From assembly GCF_014075995.1 (NCBI RefSeq), contig NZ_CP055153.1, positions 2,728,001 through 2,792,000 on the forward strand: a stretch of 64,000 nt of DNA, written 5' to 3'. Positions within the stretch are counted from its first letter, which is position 1. The number at the start of each line of letters is the position of its first letter. Below, one piece after another: positions 53,950 through 63,840 of the stretch. The translations under genes and the position numbers were made by a program. The notes beneath the pieces are model-generated. The model did no database searches. It was not told where the DNA came from and saw nothing but the letters and a program-made list of their open reading frames with translations. This DNA is from Adhaeribacter radiodurans (GTDB taxonomy: Bacteria; Bacteroidota; Bacteroidia; Cytophagales; Hymenobacteraceae).

Positions 53950-55284
53950 ATGAAGCTCTGGCAGAAAAATACCACCACGAAAGAAGAAGTAGAAAAATTT
54001 ACCGTTGGTCGCGACCGGGAAATGGATGTATTACTCGCCGAATTTGATGTTCTGGGCTCTCTGGCACATACTCAAATGCTGGCTTCAATTGGTTTATTAG
54101 AAACAACTGATCTAACGATTTTACAACAAGAGTTAAAGAATATTTACCTGGATATTAAAGCCGGCAATTTTACCATTGAGGAAGGCATTGAAGATGTACA
54201 CTCGCAAGTTGAATTATTATTAACTAAGAGATTGGGAGATGCCGGCAAAAAAATTCACAGTGGGCGCTCGCGTAACGACCAGGTTTTGCTGGATTTAAAA
54301 CTGTACATCCGGAGCGAGATTCAAAAAATGGTAGAAAGCACGCAAGCGCTTTTTGATCAACTAATCAAGTTAAGCGAAGAACATAAAGATAAACTGTTGC
54401 CCGGGTACACGCACTTGCAAATTGCCATGCCCTCGTCGTTTGGTTTGTGGTTTGGGGCTTACGCCGAAAGCTTAATAGATGATTTATTGATGCTGCAAGC
54501 GGCTTACCGCATCAGTAATAAAAACCCCCTAGGTTCTGCGGCTGGTTATGGTTCGTCTTTCCCGCTTAACCGGCAAATGACAGCTGATTTACTTGGCTTT
54601 GATTCTTTAAATTACAATGTGGTTTACGCGCAAATGGGCCGTGGCAAAACCGAACGGAATGTGGCGTCGGCTTTAGCAAGTTTAGCAGCTACTTTAGGTA
54701 AAATGGCCATGGACATTTGCTTGTACCTGAACCAGAACTTCAGTTTTTTAAGTTTACCGGATAATTTAACCACCGGTTCCAGCATTATGCCGCACAAGAA
54801 AAACCCGGATGTTTTTGAAATTATGCGGGCGAAATGCAACAAATTACAAGCTTTACCCAACGAAATTGCCTTAATCATTACCAACTTACCATCGGGTTAT
54901 CACCGCGATTTACAACTCGTAAAAGAAAGTTTTTTACCCGCTTTCCAGGAACTGCAATCATGCTTGCAGATGGCCACTTTTATGCTGCAGAATGTTATTG
55001 TAAAAGAAAATATTTTGGATGATGATAAATACAAATACTTATTTAGCGTAGAAGTAGTAAATAACGAAGTGCTAAAAGGAGTACCTTTTCGGGAAGCCTA
55101 CCGGAACATCGGGTTGGCCATTGAAGAAGGTAATTTTTATCCGGCGCATGAAGTTCACCATACCCATGAAGGCAGCATCGGTAACTTATGCAACGAGCAA
55201 ATTCAACAAGCCATGGACAAGGTTATTGCAGGATTTAACTTTGAAAAAGTACAGTTAGCTATTGAGCAGTTAGTGAAAGATTGA
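53950..55284 (+). CDS. argH: Argininosuccinate lyase
   Basis: A 444-residue enzyme of the fumarase/aspartase superfamily that splits argininosuccinate to arginine and fumarate. The signature is GSSIMPHKKNPDVFEIMRAK; the early blocks are GRDREMDVLLAEFDVLGSLAH and IHSGRSRNDQVLLDLKLY. The catalytic Ser is in the mobile G-S-S-I-M-P loop. It is the last gene of the cluster. Its start is 155 bases after argE and immediately follows the heptamer array, so it may be expressed partly on its own. Confidence 0.95.
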   Translation: MKLWQKNTTTKEEVEKFTVGRDREMDVLLAEFDVLGSLAHTQMLASIGLLETTDLTILQQELKNIYLDIKAGNFTIEEGIEDVHSQVELLLTKRLGDAGKKIHSGRSRNDQVLLDLKLYIRSEIQKMVESTQALFDQLIKLSEEHKDKLLPGYTHLQIAMPSSFGLWFGAYAESLIDDLLMLQAAYRISNKNPLGSAAGYGSSFPLNRQMTADLLGFDSLNYNVVYAQMGRGKTERNVASALASLAATLGKMAMDICLYLNQNFSFLSLPDNLTTGSSIMPHKKNPDVFEIMRAKCNKLQALPNEIALIITNLPSGYHRDLQLVKESFLPAFQELQSCLQMATFMLQNVIVKENILDDDKYKYLFSVEVVNNEVLKGVPFREAYRNIGLAIEEGNFYPAHEVHHTHEGSIGNLCNEQIQQAMDKVIAGFNFEKVQLAIEQLVKD

Positions 55285-55372
55285 TGTTGCTAAAAGCTTA
55301 AAATAATTAAGAGAAATTGTTTATACATTAAATTATTAATAAAGTAATTTACTAAATATTATTATATTATAT

Positions 55373-57022
55373 TCAGTCTTTTAAGCAAACAGTAAAGGTG
55401 GAGCCCACTCCTAGTTGACTGCTTACTTCAATGGTGCCGTCGGCATTTTCGATAATCCGTTTAATAATATATAAGCCAATTCCGGAACCTTCTACGTGGT
55501 CGTGCAGCCGACTAAACATGGTAAAGAGTTTAGCGCCATTTTTCTCCAGATCAATCCCTAGTCCGTTATCTCGTACGTGCAAAATAAATCCATCTGGTTG
55601 CACATGAGTAGAAATTATTATGTGTGGGTCTCTATCGGGTGCTTTATACTTAATAGCATTGGTAATTAAATTATACAAAATGCTTTTTAAGTTTATGTAA
55701 GAAAAACGGATGGCCGGCACTTCCGAAAAGTCGTATTCCAATTGCACATTTTCGGCTTTAATTTGCTCGGCAATACTTTCGGTAATTTCAACCAACAACT
55801 CTGTTAAATCAACAATCTCGGATTGGTATTCAATTTGTTTTTGAACTTTAGCTACCTCCGAAATGGCCTGGATTGATTTTTTCATTCTACCCACCGAAAT
55901 TTCCAACTTATCAATAATGTCTAAAGCATCTTCACTTTCGTTACTAACAACTTGGTGCAGTATTTTAAGCAATGCTTCCATGTTTACAATAGGCACTTTT
56001 AAATCGTGGGAAGCAATGTGAATAAAATTGTCTAAATCGATATTGGCTTTTTGTAAAGCTTCATTATAATAATTTAACTTTTGGTTCTTGGCAGTAAGTT
56101 CTTGGGTGCGTTTATTTACGCGCAATTCCAGTAGATTATTGGCTTCAATCAACTTTCTTTCGGCATCCTTCAAATCATTAAAAGTTTGTAGTAATTGCTG
56201 ATTCTTTTCAATAATGCTGTTTGTATTTTCTCGGAGAGTAGTAATATCGTGTAGTACAATAACGGCCCCTTTAACTATACCTTCCTTACAGACAATTTGC
56301 CGACCATTTGCTATTAGTAAGTAATTCCTATTATTAGCTAATCTAATTATTAGCTCCTGATTTTTTACATTCTCACCTTTAAGGGCTCGATATAAGGGAA
56401 GTTCTTCTAATCGCAGGAGAGTAATGCCATCCGGTTGATAAATACGTTCTGCTTTTAACCATTTTTCCGGAGAATTTAAATGGCTACTTTTGAAAGAGGA
56501 AATAAGTTGTTTTGTCCGGGCAGATTCATTATGAAAATTAACAACTCCATTCTCGTCACAACCAATAATTATATCTTCAGCACTATCTAGTATTCCCTTC
56601 AGAAATTCACGTTCACTTTCTAAATTCTCTTCGTATTTCTTTCGCTCTGAAACATCCCGAATAATTACCGACGAGAACATATGATTTTCTTCGTGCCAAA
56701 CAGATAATGAAATTTCGGCGGGGAAAATACTACCATCTTTACAGCAGCCTGGTACTTCGGATATAGGATTATAGCCCCGGTTTTTATAGTTTTTGATAAA
56801 GCGGCTAAATTCTACTTCGTAAATATCCCGGTAAGCGGGTGGCAATAAAAGAGTGAGTGGCTGATTTAGAACTTCCTCTGGCTGATAACCAAAAGTGGAA
56901 AAAATTTTATTATTACTAAAAATTATTTTATTAGAATCATCGGCAACCACAACAGTATCAGGAGTGTTTTCTACTAAGGCCCGAAATTTACCATCTGTTT
57001 GTAGAGATCGCCTCACTGTCAT
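55373..57022 (-). CDS. PAS-domain sensor histidine kinase (cytoplasmic)
   Basis: A 549-residue kinase with no signal peptide or membrane helix. Domains are PAS 1 (about 10-125, FRALVENTPDTVVVADDSNK), PAS 2 (about 135-265, FLKGILDSAEDIIIGCDENG), a coiled coil (about 265-330), HisKA with phosphorylated H339 (IASHDLKVPIVN), and HATPase_c with N box NLITNAIKYK, G1 DNGLGID and G2 GSGIGLYI. PAS 1 and PAS 2 may sense a ligand or redox state. No response regulator is encoded next to it, so its partner is unknown. It converges with argH. Confidence 0.9.
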   Translation of the reverse strand: MTVRRSLQTDGKFRALVENTPDTVVVADDSNKIIFSNNKIFSTFGYQPEEVLNQPLTLLLPPAYRDIYEVEFSRFIKNYKNRGYNPISEVPGCCKDGSIFPAEISLSVWHEENHMFSSVIIRDVSERKKYEENLESEREFLKGILDSAEDIIIGCDENGVVNFHNESARTKQLISSFKSSHLNSPEKWLKAERIYQPDGITLLRLEELPLYRALKGENVKNQELIIRLANNRNYLLIANGRQIVCKEGIVKGAVIVLHDITTLRENTNSIIEKNQQLLQTFNDLKDAERKLIEANNLLELRVNKRTQELTAKNQKLNYYNEALQKANIDLDNFIHIASHDLKVPIVNMEALLKILHQVVSNESEDALDIIDKLEISVGRMKKSIQAISEVAKVQKQIEYQSEIVDLTELLVEITESIAEQIKAENVQLEYDFSEVPAIRFSYINLKSILYNLITNAIKYKAPDRDPHIIISTHVQPDGFILHVRDNGLGIDLEKNGAKLFTMFSRLHDHVEGSGIGLYIIKRIIENADGTIEVSSQLGVGSTFTVCLKD

Positions 57023-57489
57023 AAAGTTGAAATTCTGATTTTGGGAATAGTAAAAAGAAAACAGGTAATCGCGTTAAAAGAACAATTGAGTTGAAATATA
57101 ACTAGTAGTAATATACTTAATTATCACCGGGAAAGCCAATTTTACCTAATTAAAGAATCAATAAATTTCTTTAATTATTTTTATACGATTGGATATACAG
57201 GAAAGATTAGTACAAAAAAAATTATATTAGATCTTAATTTAACTATGTACCAATTCGTATAGTTATTAACTTCTTTAACGACTAATAATATTTTAGACTA
57301 TAAATTTGCAAAGAAAAACGAATTATGCTTCTAAGATAGATTACAATTTAATATTAAATTTATCGTATAAACACGTAAAAAGATGGGATTAATACTGAAA
57401 TTATAAAGATTTTTATCATAGGTAATACTATTCTTCTTACTAATTTAAATTAAGTATAGTACCTATGCTATTCGTAATTACGTTTGGTC
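57023..57489. other. AT-rich spacer between the kinase and the GNAT-like gene
   Basis: 467 bases, very AT-rich, without a gene, hairpin or promoter pair that I can support. Confidence 0.5.
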
Positions 57490-58653
57490 TTAAATTATAG
57501 GAGCCCGCTTAAACTCTTTGGTTTCGTCGAATAGTTTGCGGTAGGTGAAGTGAGTTTTAAAAATTTGAGCTTCAATTTGTTCGGCTACGCGCATCATTTT
57601 AGGATTAAAATCGCCAATCCAATTCATTACAATATCTTGATACGGGAAATTAGACTGGCTCCGATAATAGGTGCTGCTGGCATAAATCATAGCCGCTTCT
57701 ACTCCTTTACGCTGGTGGTCTGGAGCAATACCGAAAACAATGCCGCACATACGCGTGCAACTTCCCTTCCATTTATGGTAAACAAATTTAATCTTTCCGA
57801 TTAAATCCAACTTGCCATTTACAAATTTGAATAACTGATTTAATTCGGGTATAGAGATAAAAAAACCAACGGGCTCATTTTTGTAATAAGCAAACCACAT
57901 AATACGTTCGTCCAATATTGGTTTTAGTTGCTGCATAATTACCATGGCTTGAGCCGAACTCATTTCTTTCACGCCTTGGTGTTTGCCCCAGGCTAGATTA
58001 TATACTTTCCGAAAATCTTCGGCGTATTGAGCTAATTTTTTACGTTCTAAATGCCGAAATGCATAATCAGGATGCTGGTAAATGGCTTTGGCTTTTTTGG
58101 TGTAGCGCTCGCTAAGCGGTTGCATTACTTTACGGTAGTACGTAAATTGTTTGAAATAGACCTGAAAGCCGTACGATTCAAAAAGCTGCCGGTAATACGG
58201 AAAGTTGTAATTAGTAGCGTAAGAAGCAGGCGAAAATTCTTCCACCAGCAAACCCCACCATTTATCCCGATCGCCGAAATTAACGGGACCATCCATGGCT
58301 TCCATGCCACGGTTAGTTAGCCAGGTTTGGCATTGCTTAAAAAGTAAATTTGCGGCGGACTGATCGTTAATGCACTCAAAAAAACCCATTCCGCCGGTAG
58401 GCTGTTCAAATTTAGGTGCGGTTCGTTTATCTATAAAAGCTGCTACCCGGCCAATTGCTTTTTTTTCAGCATTTAATAAAAGCCAACGGGTACATTCGCC
58501 GTGCCGGAAATACTTATTTTGCTTCGGGTCAAAAACTTGTTCAATATCCTTATCTAAAGGCCTAATAAAGTTAGGATCATCTTTATATAAGTCAACGGCT
58601 ACTTGTATAAATTTTTGGGCCAGTGCAGGCGTGGTTACTTCAACGAGTTGCAT
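57490..58653 (-). CDS. GNAT-like conserved protein
   Basis: A 387-residue cytoplasmic protein of a type found in Bacteroidota and related groups. Features are an N-terminal FIQVAVDLYKDDPNFIRPLD block, WLLLNAEKKAIGRVAAFID (a GNAT-like strand), YNFPYYRQLFESYGFQVYFKQ, and a second GNAT-like region with GIAPDHQRKGVEAAMIYAS, close to an acyl-CoA-binding turn (R-K-G-x-x-A). I do not recognise a known substrate. It is transcribed alone and is divergent from the AsmA-like gene. Acyltransfer is the likely role. Confidence 0.7.
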   Translation of the reverse strand: MQLVEVTTPALAQKFIQVAVDLYKDDPNFIRPLDKDIEQVFDPKQNKYFRHGECTRWLLLNAEKKAIGRVAAFIDKRTAPKFEQPTGGMGFFECINDQSAANLLFKQCQTWLTNRGMEAMDGPVNFGDRDKWWGLLVEEFSPASYATNYNFPYYRQLFESYGFQVYFKQFTYYRKVMQPLSERYTKKAKAIYQHPDYAFRHLERKKLAQYAEDFRKVYNLAWGKHQGVKEMSSAQAMVIMQQLKPILDERIMWFAYYKNEPVGFFISIPELNQLFKFVNGKLDLIGKIKFVYHKWKGSCTRMCGIVFGIAPDHQRKGVEAAMIYASSTYYRSQSNFPYQDIVMNWIGDFNPKMMRVAEQIEAQIFKTHFTYRKLFDETKEFKRAPII

Positions 58654-58961
58654 TCTTGAAATTGAATAAAACAGAAAATGAGCACCGAAAATTTCTTCAT
58701 GTTTTCGGTGTGCAAATAACGGGTAAAAATTTAATAAAACTTAAATTATAAGAAGGGTTAAATGTCTGCTAGTGCTTTTAATGTATAAAGGCTACCATTA
58801 AGAATCTGAATTAAGTTTAACAGAATGGCCATTTAATTGTTAAAGTTAAGTTGTGGCTGTAATAACTCAACTTTATTCCTAAATATAAGTTTATAACTAT
58901 TAAACTATTAATAATTCTAAGAACTGCTTGTTGCTGTTGAGTAAAAGCACTACCCCTATCT
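58654..58961. other. divergent intergenic region
   Basis: 308 AT-rich bases between the GNAT-like and AsmA-like genes. A small hairpin (CGAAAATTTCTTCATGTTTTCG) begins near 58686; nothing else is visible. Confidence 0.4.
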
Positions 58962-61913
58962 ATGCGCCTTAAAGTAAATTATAAAAAAGTTTTACTTATA
59001 TTACTGCTTATAGCAGTTTTAGGAAGTATTACTTTTGAGATTCTGTCCCGAGTTTATCAGAATAAAGCCACCCAATATTTCCGGGCTCAATTTAACCAAA
59101 AATCAGATTTAGTTTTACAATCGTTTACTACTACTTTTTCTATTTGGAAGCATTTTCCGCGCATGACTTTTACATTCGAGAACGTGGCTTTACTCGATAC
59201 TAGCAATACAACTCCAATTAAAGTATTAGCCGTAAAACGCGCCGAAGTAATTATTCACTTGTTGCAATTTAACCTGCGTAATATACGTATTGCCCGCGTA
59301 AACTTAGATGGTTTAATTTTTCATCAGCGGATAGATAAAAATGGGAATAAAAGCAGTTTGCATTTCAAGCAAGTCATTAATCCGGATACTACGGCTAAAA
59401 AGTTTCTTTTTCGGATAAATAAATTAGCAATAACAAATAGCCAGTTCATTAGTGAAAATTTATACAAAAAAACGGCTATGTCCCTGCAAATTAATCAGAC
59501 GGAACTGGGAGTAAAAAGGACAGAACAGGACCTGGAAATAAACGGAAATGTACTGGGCAAAATTAATTATTTTACTTCTAACCGGCGGCGCTTATTTCAA
59601 AATCAAACGTTTCAGGCCGATGCCGGATATGTTTTTAATTTACAAAAAAAACAAGGTGTTTTTAAGCAAGCAAAAGCCGTATTTAACGGTGCTGTTTTGC
59701 AGATAAAAGGCTCGCATACCCGCTTGCCCACCGGAGAAGGGGCTCAGTTAAATATATCGATAACGGGTTACCAACCTGTATTGCAAATTTTCAGGCAAAT
59801 AATGCCACCTACCGCTCAGCCTGCCTTGGCCAAAATGAAATCCAATAGCCAGGTTTATTTAGTATGCCGGTTTAATGGCGTTAGCGGCCCCCGCATGCGC
59901 CCCCGTAGTATCATTAACTTTCGTTTAGTAAACGGGCAAATATATTTACCCGATAATAAAAGCTTACTTACCGGAGTGTCGCTGGTGGGCATGCTCGATA
60001 ACGGCCCCAAGCATTTACCAGAAACGAGCCAATTAAATATCACTGATATTAAAGCAAAGTTGGGAAGTGGCTTTATTCAGATGCAATTGAGTTTAAAAGA
60101 TTTTACGCAACCAGCATTTACTTTTCAGGGAAATGGCCAGATTGATTTACCTACTCTCACGCAATTACTTCCTTTACCATTAACGAAAGCCAACCAGGGT
60201 GTCATCTCGGGCAATTTAAAAATAAGCGGCGTATTACCTGATTCTTTACGCAGCAGTACACCCACCCTTTCCGGCCAGGGAGACATTCAATTACAAAAGG
60301 CCAATTTTCAACCCTCCGGATTTGCAGTTATGTGGCGCAATGTAAACGGCAAATTTAAATTTTCGGATAAAGATCTTCGATTGCAAAACTTAGGCGGCTT
60401 AATTGATGGCCATCCGTTTAAATTAAACGCTTCTATACAAAATTACTTGCCTTATCTCTTCGATCAACCTGGCCAGTTAAAAGCGAAAGTAGATTTCGAA
60501 GCTGAGAAACTACATCCCAATTGGCTACAAGGTAACTTGTACGCGAAGCTTTCTTCCTCGCCTGCTTCTGAATTTACCAAAGAGGTTTCTTTTACTGCAA
60601 ATGCTAACCCGTACGTGCTGGCAAGCTTTCGTCCAGAAAAAAAGAGGACGCAAAAAAATGTTCAAAAGTCAGTTTCTTCTGGTGGTCAGACAAACCCGGT
60701 CCTTTTATCTTTGTTAAAAGCAGCCAGTTCCCAAATTAATGTGCGGGTCGGCACTTTCAATTTATCGGAGAAAGAAGCCTTTCGACAGCTTCGGTTCCAG
60801 GTAAACCAATTGGGCCGGAAGGTAACGCTTACTAATATGCACTTTATTTCGCCGGATGGAGGCAAGGCTTCTGCTTCGGGAGGATTTAAATTAACGCAAG
60901 AGGGTATTCAGATGCCGTATTTAAAAGCAAATTTGCATTACGATTTCCTGAATCTCCAGACTTTTATGCAGCATATAGCAAATTTGAAAGATCTGGTACC
61001 CAAATCTGACCGGCCATTAACTAAAACCCAACGCCGCCGGCGAGCTGCTTTACGCGAAAATAGCTTTTGGTTGCAATTAAATGCCAGTGCCCGCCGGGTA
61101 GAATACGAATATCTTAAAGGTTCAAACTTAGTATTGCGCGCCAACATAAACAAAGACCAGGCAAAACTTACCCAACTCAGTTTGCAAGCCTTTAATGGTC
61201 AGATAAACAGCCACGGCAATATGCTTTTACGAAATCCGAATGGCATGTACCCGATGCGTATTCAAGCCAAAATATCAAATATCGACCTGCAGCAATTTTT
61301 TGCCGTAGCGAATCAAATGAAACTGGATGTTTTGAGCAGCGAAAACGTTAGAGGACAAGTAGAATGCAACGTTTCATTTGTCACGCATTTAGATAATACT
61401 TTCTCCCCGTCTATAGATCGAACAGTAGCTTATGCGAATGCTACCTTTAAAGGAATGGAGTTAATTGAGGTGGCTCCTATTCAGAATGCCTTACGTTTCA
61501 TGCGAAAAGAACGTACCGAACATTTATATTTTGATGACGTGACGACCAAATTTATTATGGAAAACAATCAGTTTATTACTCCGCGGTTGAGTATGAACAG
61601 TAACTTAACAGATTTTGAGTTAAGTGGTCGGTATGTAATGGGCGGCGGTGCTAACTTAAATATGGACATTAACGTTTTAAACGTTTTGTTTGGCAATAAT
61701 AAAAAGCGCATCGAAAAAATACAGAACGATTCTCTTGAACTGGGTAATAGTTTAATTATGCAACATTTATTATTAACCCGCGAACAGGATAAATACAAAG
61801 TAAAACTTACTAACCGCAAAGACCGCGCTGCTAATAATAAGGCTTTAGTCGAAGAATTCAATAATATCTTACAACAGCACCGGCTAGATACTTTATTTAC
61901 TTTAAATAAGTAA
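58962..61913 (+). CDS. AsmA-like C-terminal domain protein
   Basis: A 983-residue protein with one N-terminal membrane anchor (VLLILLLIAVLGSITFEIL) and a long periplasmic beta-rich part. The AsmA family marks are the early strands RMTFTFENVALLDTS and RIARVNLDGLIFHQ, and the AsmA_2-like C-terminal region (SPDGGKASASGGFKLTQEG, INSHGNMLLRNPNGMYPMRI, NMDINVLNVLFGNN). AsmA/TamB-like proteins span the periplasm as lipid-transfer grooves or affect outer-membrane assembly. The product is as large as typical Bacteroidota AsmA-like proteins. No partner gene is next to it. Confidence 0.8.
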   Translation: MRLKVNYKKVLLILLLIAVLGSITFEILSRVYQNKATQYFRAQFNQKSDLVLQSFTTTFSIWKHFPRMTFTFENVALLDTSNTTPIKVLAVKRAEVIIHLLQFNLRNIRIARVNLDGLIFHQRIDKNGNKSSLHFKQVINPDTTAKKFLFRINKLAITNSQFISENLYKKTAMSLQINQTELGVKRTEQDLEINGNVLGKINYFTSNRRRLFQNQTFQADAGYVFNLQKKQGVFKQAKAVFNGAVLQIKGSHTRLPTGEGAQLNISITGYQPVLQIFRQIMPPTAQPALAKMKSNSQVYLVCRFNGVSGPRMRPRSIINFRLVNGQIYLPDNKSLLTGVSLVGMLDNGPKHLPETSQLNITDIKAKLGSGFIQMQLSLKDFTQPAFTFQGNGQIDLPTLTQLLPLPLTKANQGVISGNLKISGVLPDSLRSSTPTLSGQGDIQLQKANFQPSGFAVMWRNVNGKFKFSDKDLRLQNLGGLIDGHPFKLNASIQNYLPYLFDQPGQLKAKVDFEAEKLHPNWLQGNLYAKLSSSPASEFTKEVSFTANANPYVLASFRPEKKRTQKNVQKSVSSGGQTNPVLLSLLKAASSQINVRVGTFNLSEKEAFRQLRFQVNQLGRKVTLTNMHFISPDGGKASASGGFKLTQEGIQMPYLKANLHYDFLNLQTFMQHIANLKDLVPKSDRPLTKTQRRRRAALRENSFWLQLNASARRVEYEYLKGSNLVLRANINKDQAKLTQLSLQAFNGQINSHGNMLLRNPNGMYPMRIQAKISNIDLQQFFAVANQMKLDVLSSENVRGQVECNVSFVTHLDNTFSPSIDRTVAYANATFKGMELIEVAPIQNALRFMRKERTEHLYFDDVTTKFIMENNQFITPRLSMNSNLTDFELSGRYVMGGGANLNMDINVLNVLFGNNKKRIEKIQNDSLELGNSLIMQHLLLTREQDKYKVKLTNRKDRAANNKALVEEFNNILQQHRLDTLFTLNK

Positions 61914-61933
61914 ATTTAACGATCTTGTATTAA

Positions 61934-61975
61934 GCTACTTTGTTGGTTTTAGAGAGATAGCCTACAAAAAGTAGC
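61934..61975. terminator. weak hairpin between convergent genes
   Basis: GCTACTTT (61934-61941) pairs with AAAGTAGC (61968-61975) across a 26-base loop. Position between the AsmA and Gfo/Idh stops suggests a terminator, but the loop is large and no T run follows. Confidence 0.3.
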
Positions 61976-61986
61976 GGTACAGTTAT

Positions 61987-63432
61987 TTATAAGCTATAAC
62001 CATCCCGGTATTGTCTTTTTACAAACTGATTGGCAACATCAAAATTAGTAATTTTCATATTTTGTCCGTCCCAGAGTAGCTTTTTACGGCCAGGGTTCGT
62101 GTAATCTTTGCCATCAGCGGTGGGTTGCTGGTAACTGTAGCTGCGTACAGCCAGATTTCCCATTAAAATGGTTTCTGTTAAAGGTCCTGCTATTTCAAAC
62201 GGCGAACTGGTATAAGCTCCGTGCCCTTGTTTACACGCTTTCACCCATTGTTGCTGGTGTCCATCGGGCCCTCCTTCTACTAATGGCACGGTTACTTGCG
62301 GTAAGTTATTTTGCATGCGCGAGGTAGGTAAAAGCGTAGGTTTTCTGCCCCACATACCGGCGCTAATTTTTCCTTTCGTACCAATAAAAATCATTCCCCC
62401 ATCCCGGTCACCTAAAGGTTCATCGGGCAATAGTTCTTCGGGGCGCTTCGGTAAAATACCCCCATCCGACCAACTAAAATCTACTGCCGGCATATTACCA
62501 CGGGCCGGAAATCTAAAATAAATAACCGACGAAGGAGGGCAACTATCGGTAAAATGCGCTTCTTTAAAAAAGTCGACGTACACAGAACCCACACTACACT
62601 CTACCGATTCCGGATAATTTAATTTTAAGGCCCTGAACGGAACATCCATAATGTGGCAAGCCATATCACCTAAAGCACCCGTACCAAAATCCCACCAACC
62701 GCGCCACCGGAAAGGCATATACGCCTCGTGGTAAGGACGAACTGGTGCCGTACCTAACCATAAATCCCAGTCAACGGTTTTGGGAACGGGCATGGCTTGG
62801 GTGGGCGTAGGAATACCCTGCGGCCAAACAGGGCGGTTCGTCCAGGTATGTACGGTATGAACGTCTCCAATAAGGCCTTGCTGAATCCAGGTTTCTATGG
62901 TGCGGGTATCGTTGCCGCTGCTGCCCTGGTTACCCATTTGCGTAACTACTTTATAACGCTTGGCAGCCTGGGTAAGCATACGTGCTTCGTATATATCGTG
63001 GGTAAGCGGTTTTTCTACGTAAACGTGTTTGCCTAACTGCATGGCGGCCATAGCAATTGGTGCGTGCATGTGGTCAGGGGTACTTACAATTACGGCATCA
63101 ATATCTTTTACTTCTTTTCGGGTAAGCAAGTGCCGGTAATCGTGGTAGAACCGGGCATTTGGCCATTTTAATCTTGCCTCCTGAGCTTGCCGCCCATCTA
63201 CGTCGCATAAGGCTACAATATTATCCGTACCATTATTAAAAGCTCTTTCTAAATCTACTAAACCTTTACCCCCTACTCCTACCGAGGCAATGTTTAATTT
63301 ATCGCTGGGAGCAATAAAATCAGTCCCTCCCAAAACATATCGCGGCACAATAAAAAAGCTGGCAACTGCCCTAGAACTGGTTTTCAAGAAAGTACGTCGG
63401 TTTGAAATTGTAAAATCGGATGCAGCAGTCAT
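61987..63432 (-). CDS. Tat-exported Gfo/Idh/MocA family oxidoreductase
   Basis: An about 481-residue product starting at 63432 (MTAASDFTISNRRTFLKTSS), a twin-arginine signal; the longer frame from 63480 adds 16 residues in front of it. The Rossmann domain has NIASVGVGGKGLVDLE and VALCDVDGR, and the active-site block is HVYVEKPLTHDIYEA with Lys. The C-terminal domain has MACHIMDVPFRALKLN. Exported Gfo/Idh/MocA proteins in Bacteroidota often bind NAD tightly and work on sugar or glycoside substrates. A second gene of the same class starts at 63841 on the other strand. Confidence 0.88.
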   Translation of the reverse strand: MTAASDFTISNRRTFLKTSSRAVASFFIVPRYVLGGTDFIAPSDKLNIASVGVGGKGLVDLERAFNNGTDNIVALCDVDGRQAQEARLKWPNARFYHDYRHLLTRKEVKDIDAVIVSTPDHMHAPIAMAAMQLGKHVYVEKPLTHDIYEARMLTQAAKRYKVVTQMGNQGSSGNDTRTIETWIQQGLIGDVHTVHTWTNRPVWPQGIPTPTQAMPVPKTVDWDLWLGTAPVRPYHEAYMPFRWRGWWDFGTGALGDMACHIMDVPFRALKLNYPESVECSVGSVYVDFFKEAHFTDSCPPSSVIYFRFPARGNMPAVDFSWSDGGILPKRPEELLPDEPLGDRDGGMIFIGTKGKISAGMWGRKPTLLPTSRMQNNLPQVTVPLVEGGPDGHQQQWVKACKQGHGAYTSSPFEIAGPLTETILMGNLAVRSYSYQQPTADGKDYTNPGRKKLLWDGQNMKITNFDVANQFVKRQYRDGYSL

Positions 63433-63840
63433 AAAAGTAATTGGCTTTAAGCTTAGAGATGGATTTAGATAAACAAGCATTAATTTACACTTATTTACTT
63501 ACATACCAGTAGAGTTTACTTACTAAATACGACTTCAATCTGGTAAGTGAAATAGGAAAATGCATTATTAACTAAAAAAGTAAATTTTTCTGAATACCCG
63601 GGCTAAAAACAAACCTGACCCTAACACCATTTTAATTTGAGTTGCCAGGTATTCCTGCTTCTTCAAGCTTACAGGTCTATTTATTTCTATTTCTTTCTTA
63701 TTTTCTGAATGCAGATAAAGTAAGAATATTCTTATTTTGATTCTGAATATATTCTTATATTGGAAAAGCAAAGCTTGTATCTGTTCTAATCGGATTGGCT
63801 TTAAGGTAGTGTTCAGATTTTTTAAATAATCTTTTCAACC
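63433..63840. other. divergent intergenic region between two Tat-exported oxidoreductase genes
   Basis: 408 AT-rich bases. A 67-residue frame on the minus strand (63568-63771) has no family marks and is treated as chance. No promoter pair is convincing. Confidence 0.45.

Noticed and set aside
57301-57316. TAAATTTG element on the plus strand
   Set aside because: No TTTG at the right distance and no plus-strand gene nearby; such 6-base matches are common by chance.
63568-63771. 67-codon frame between the two Tat oxidoreductase genes
   Set aside because: AT-rich composition, no signal or motif; likely chance.
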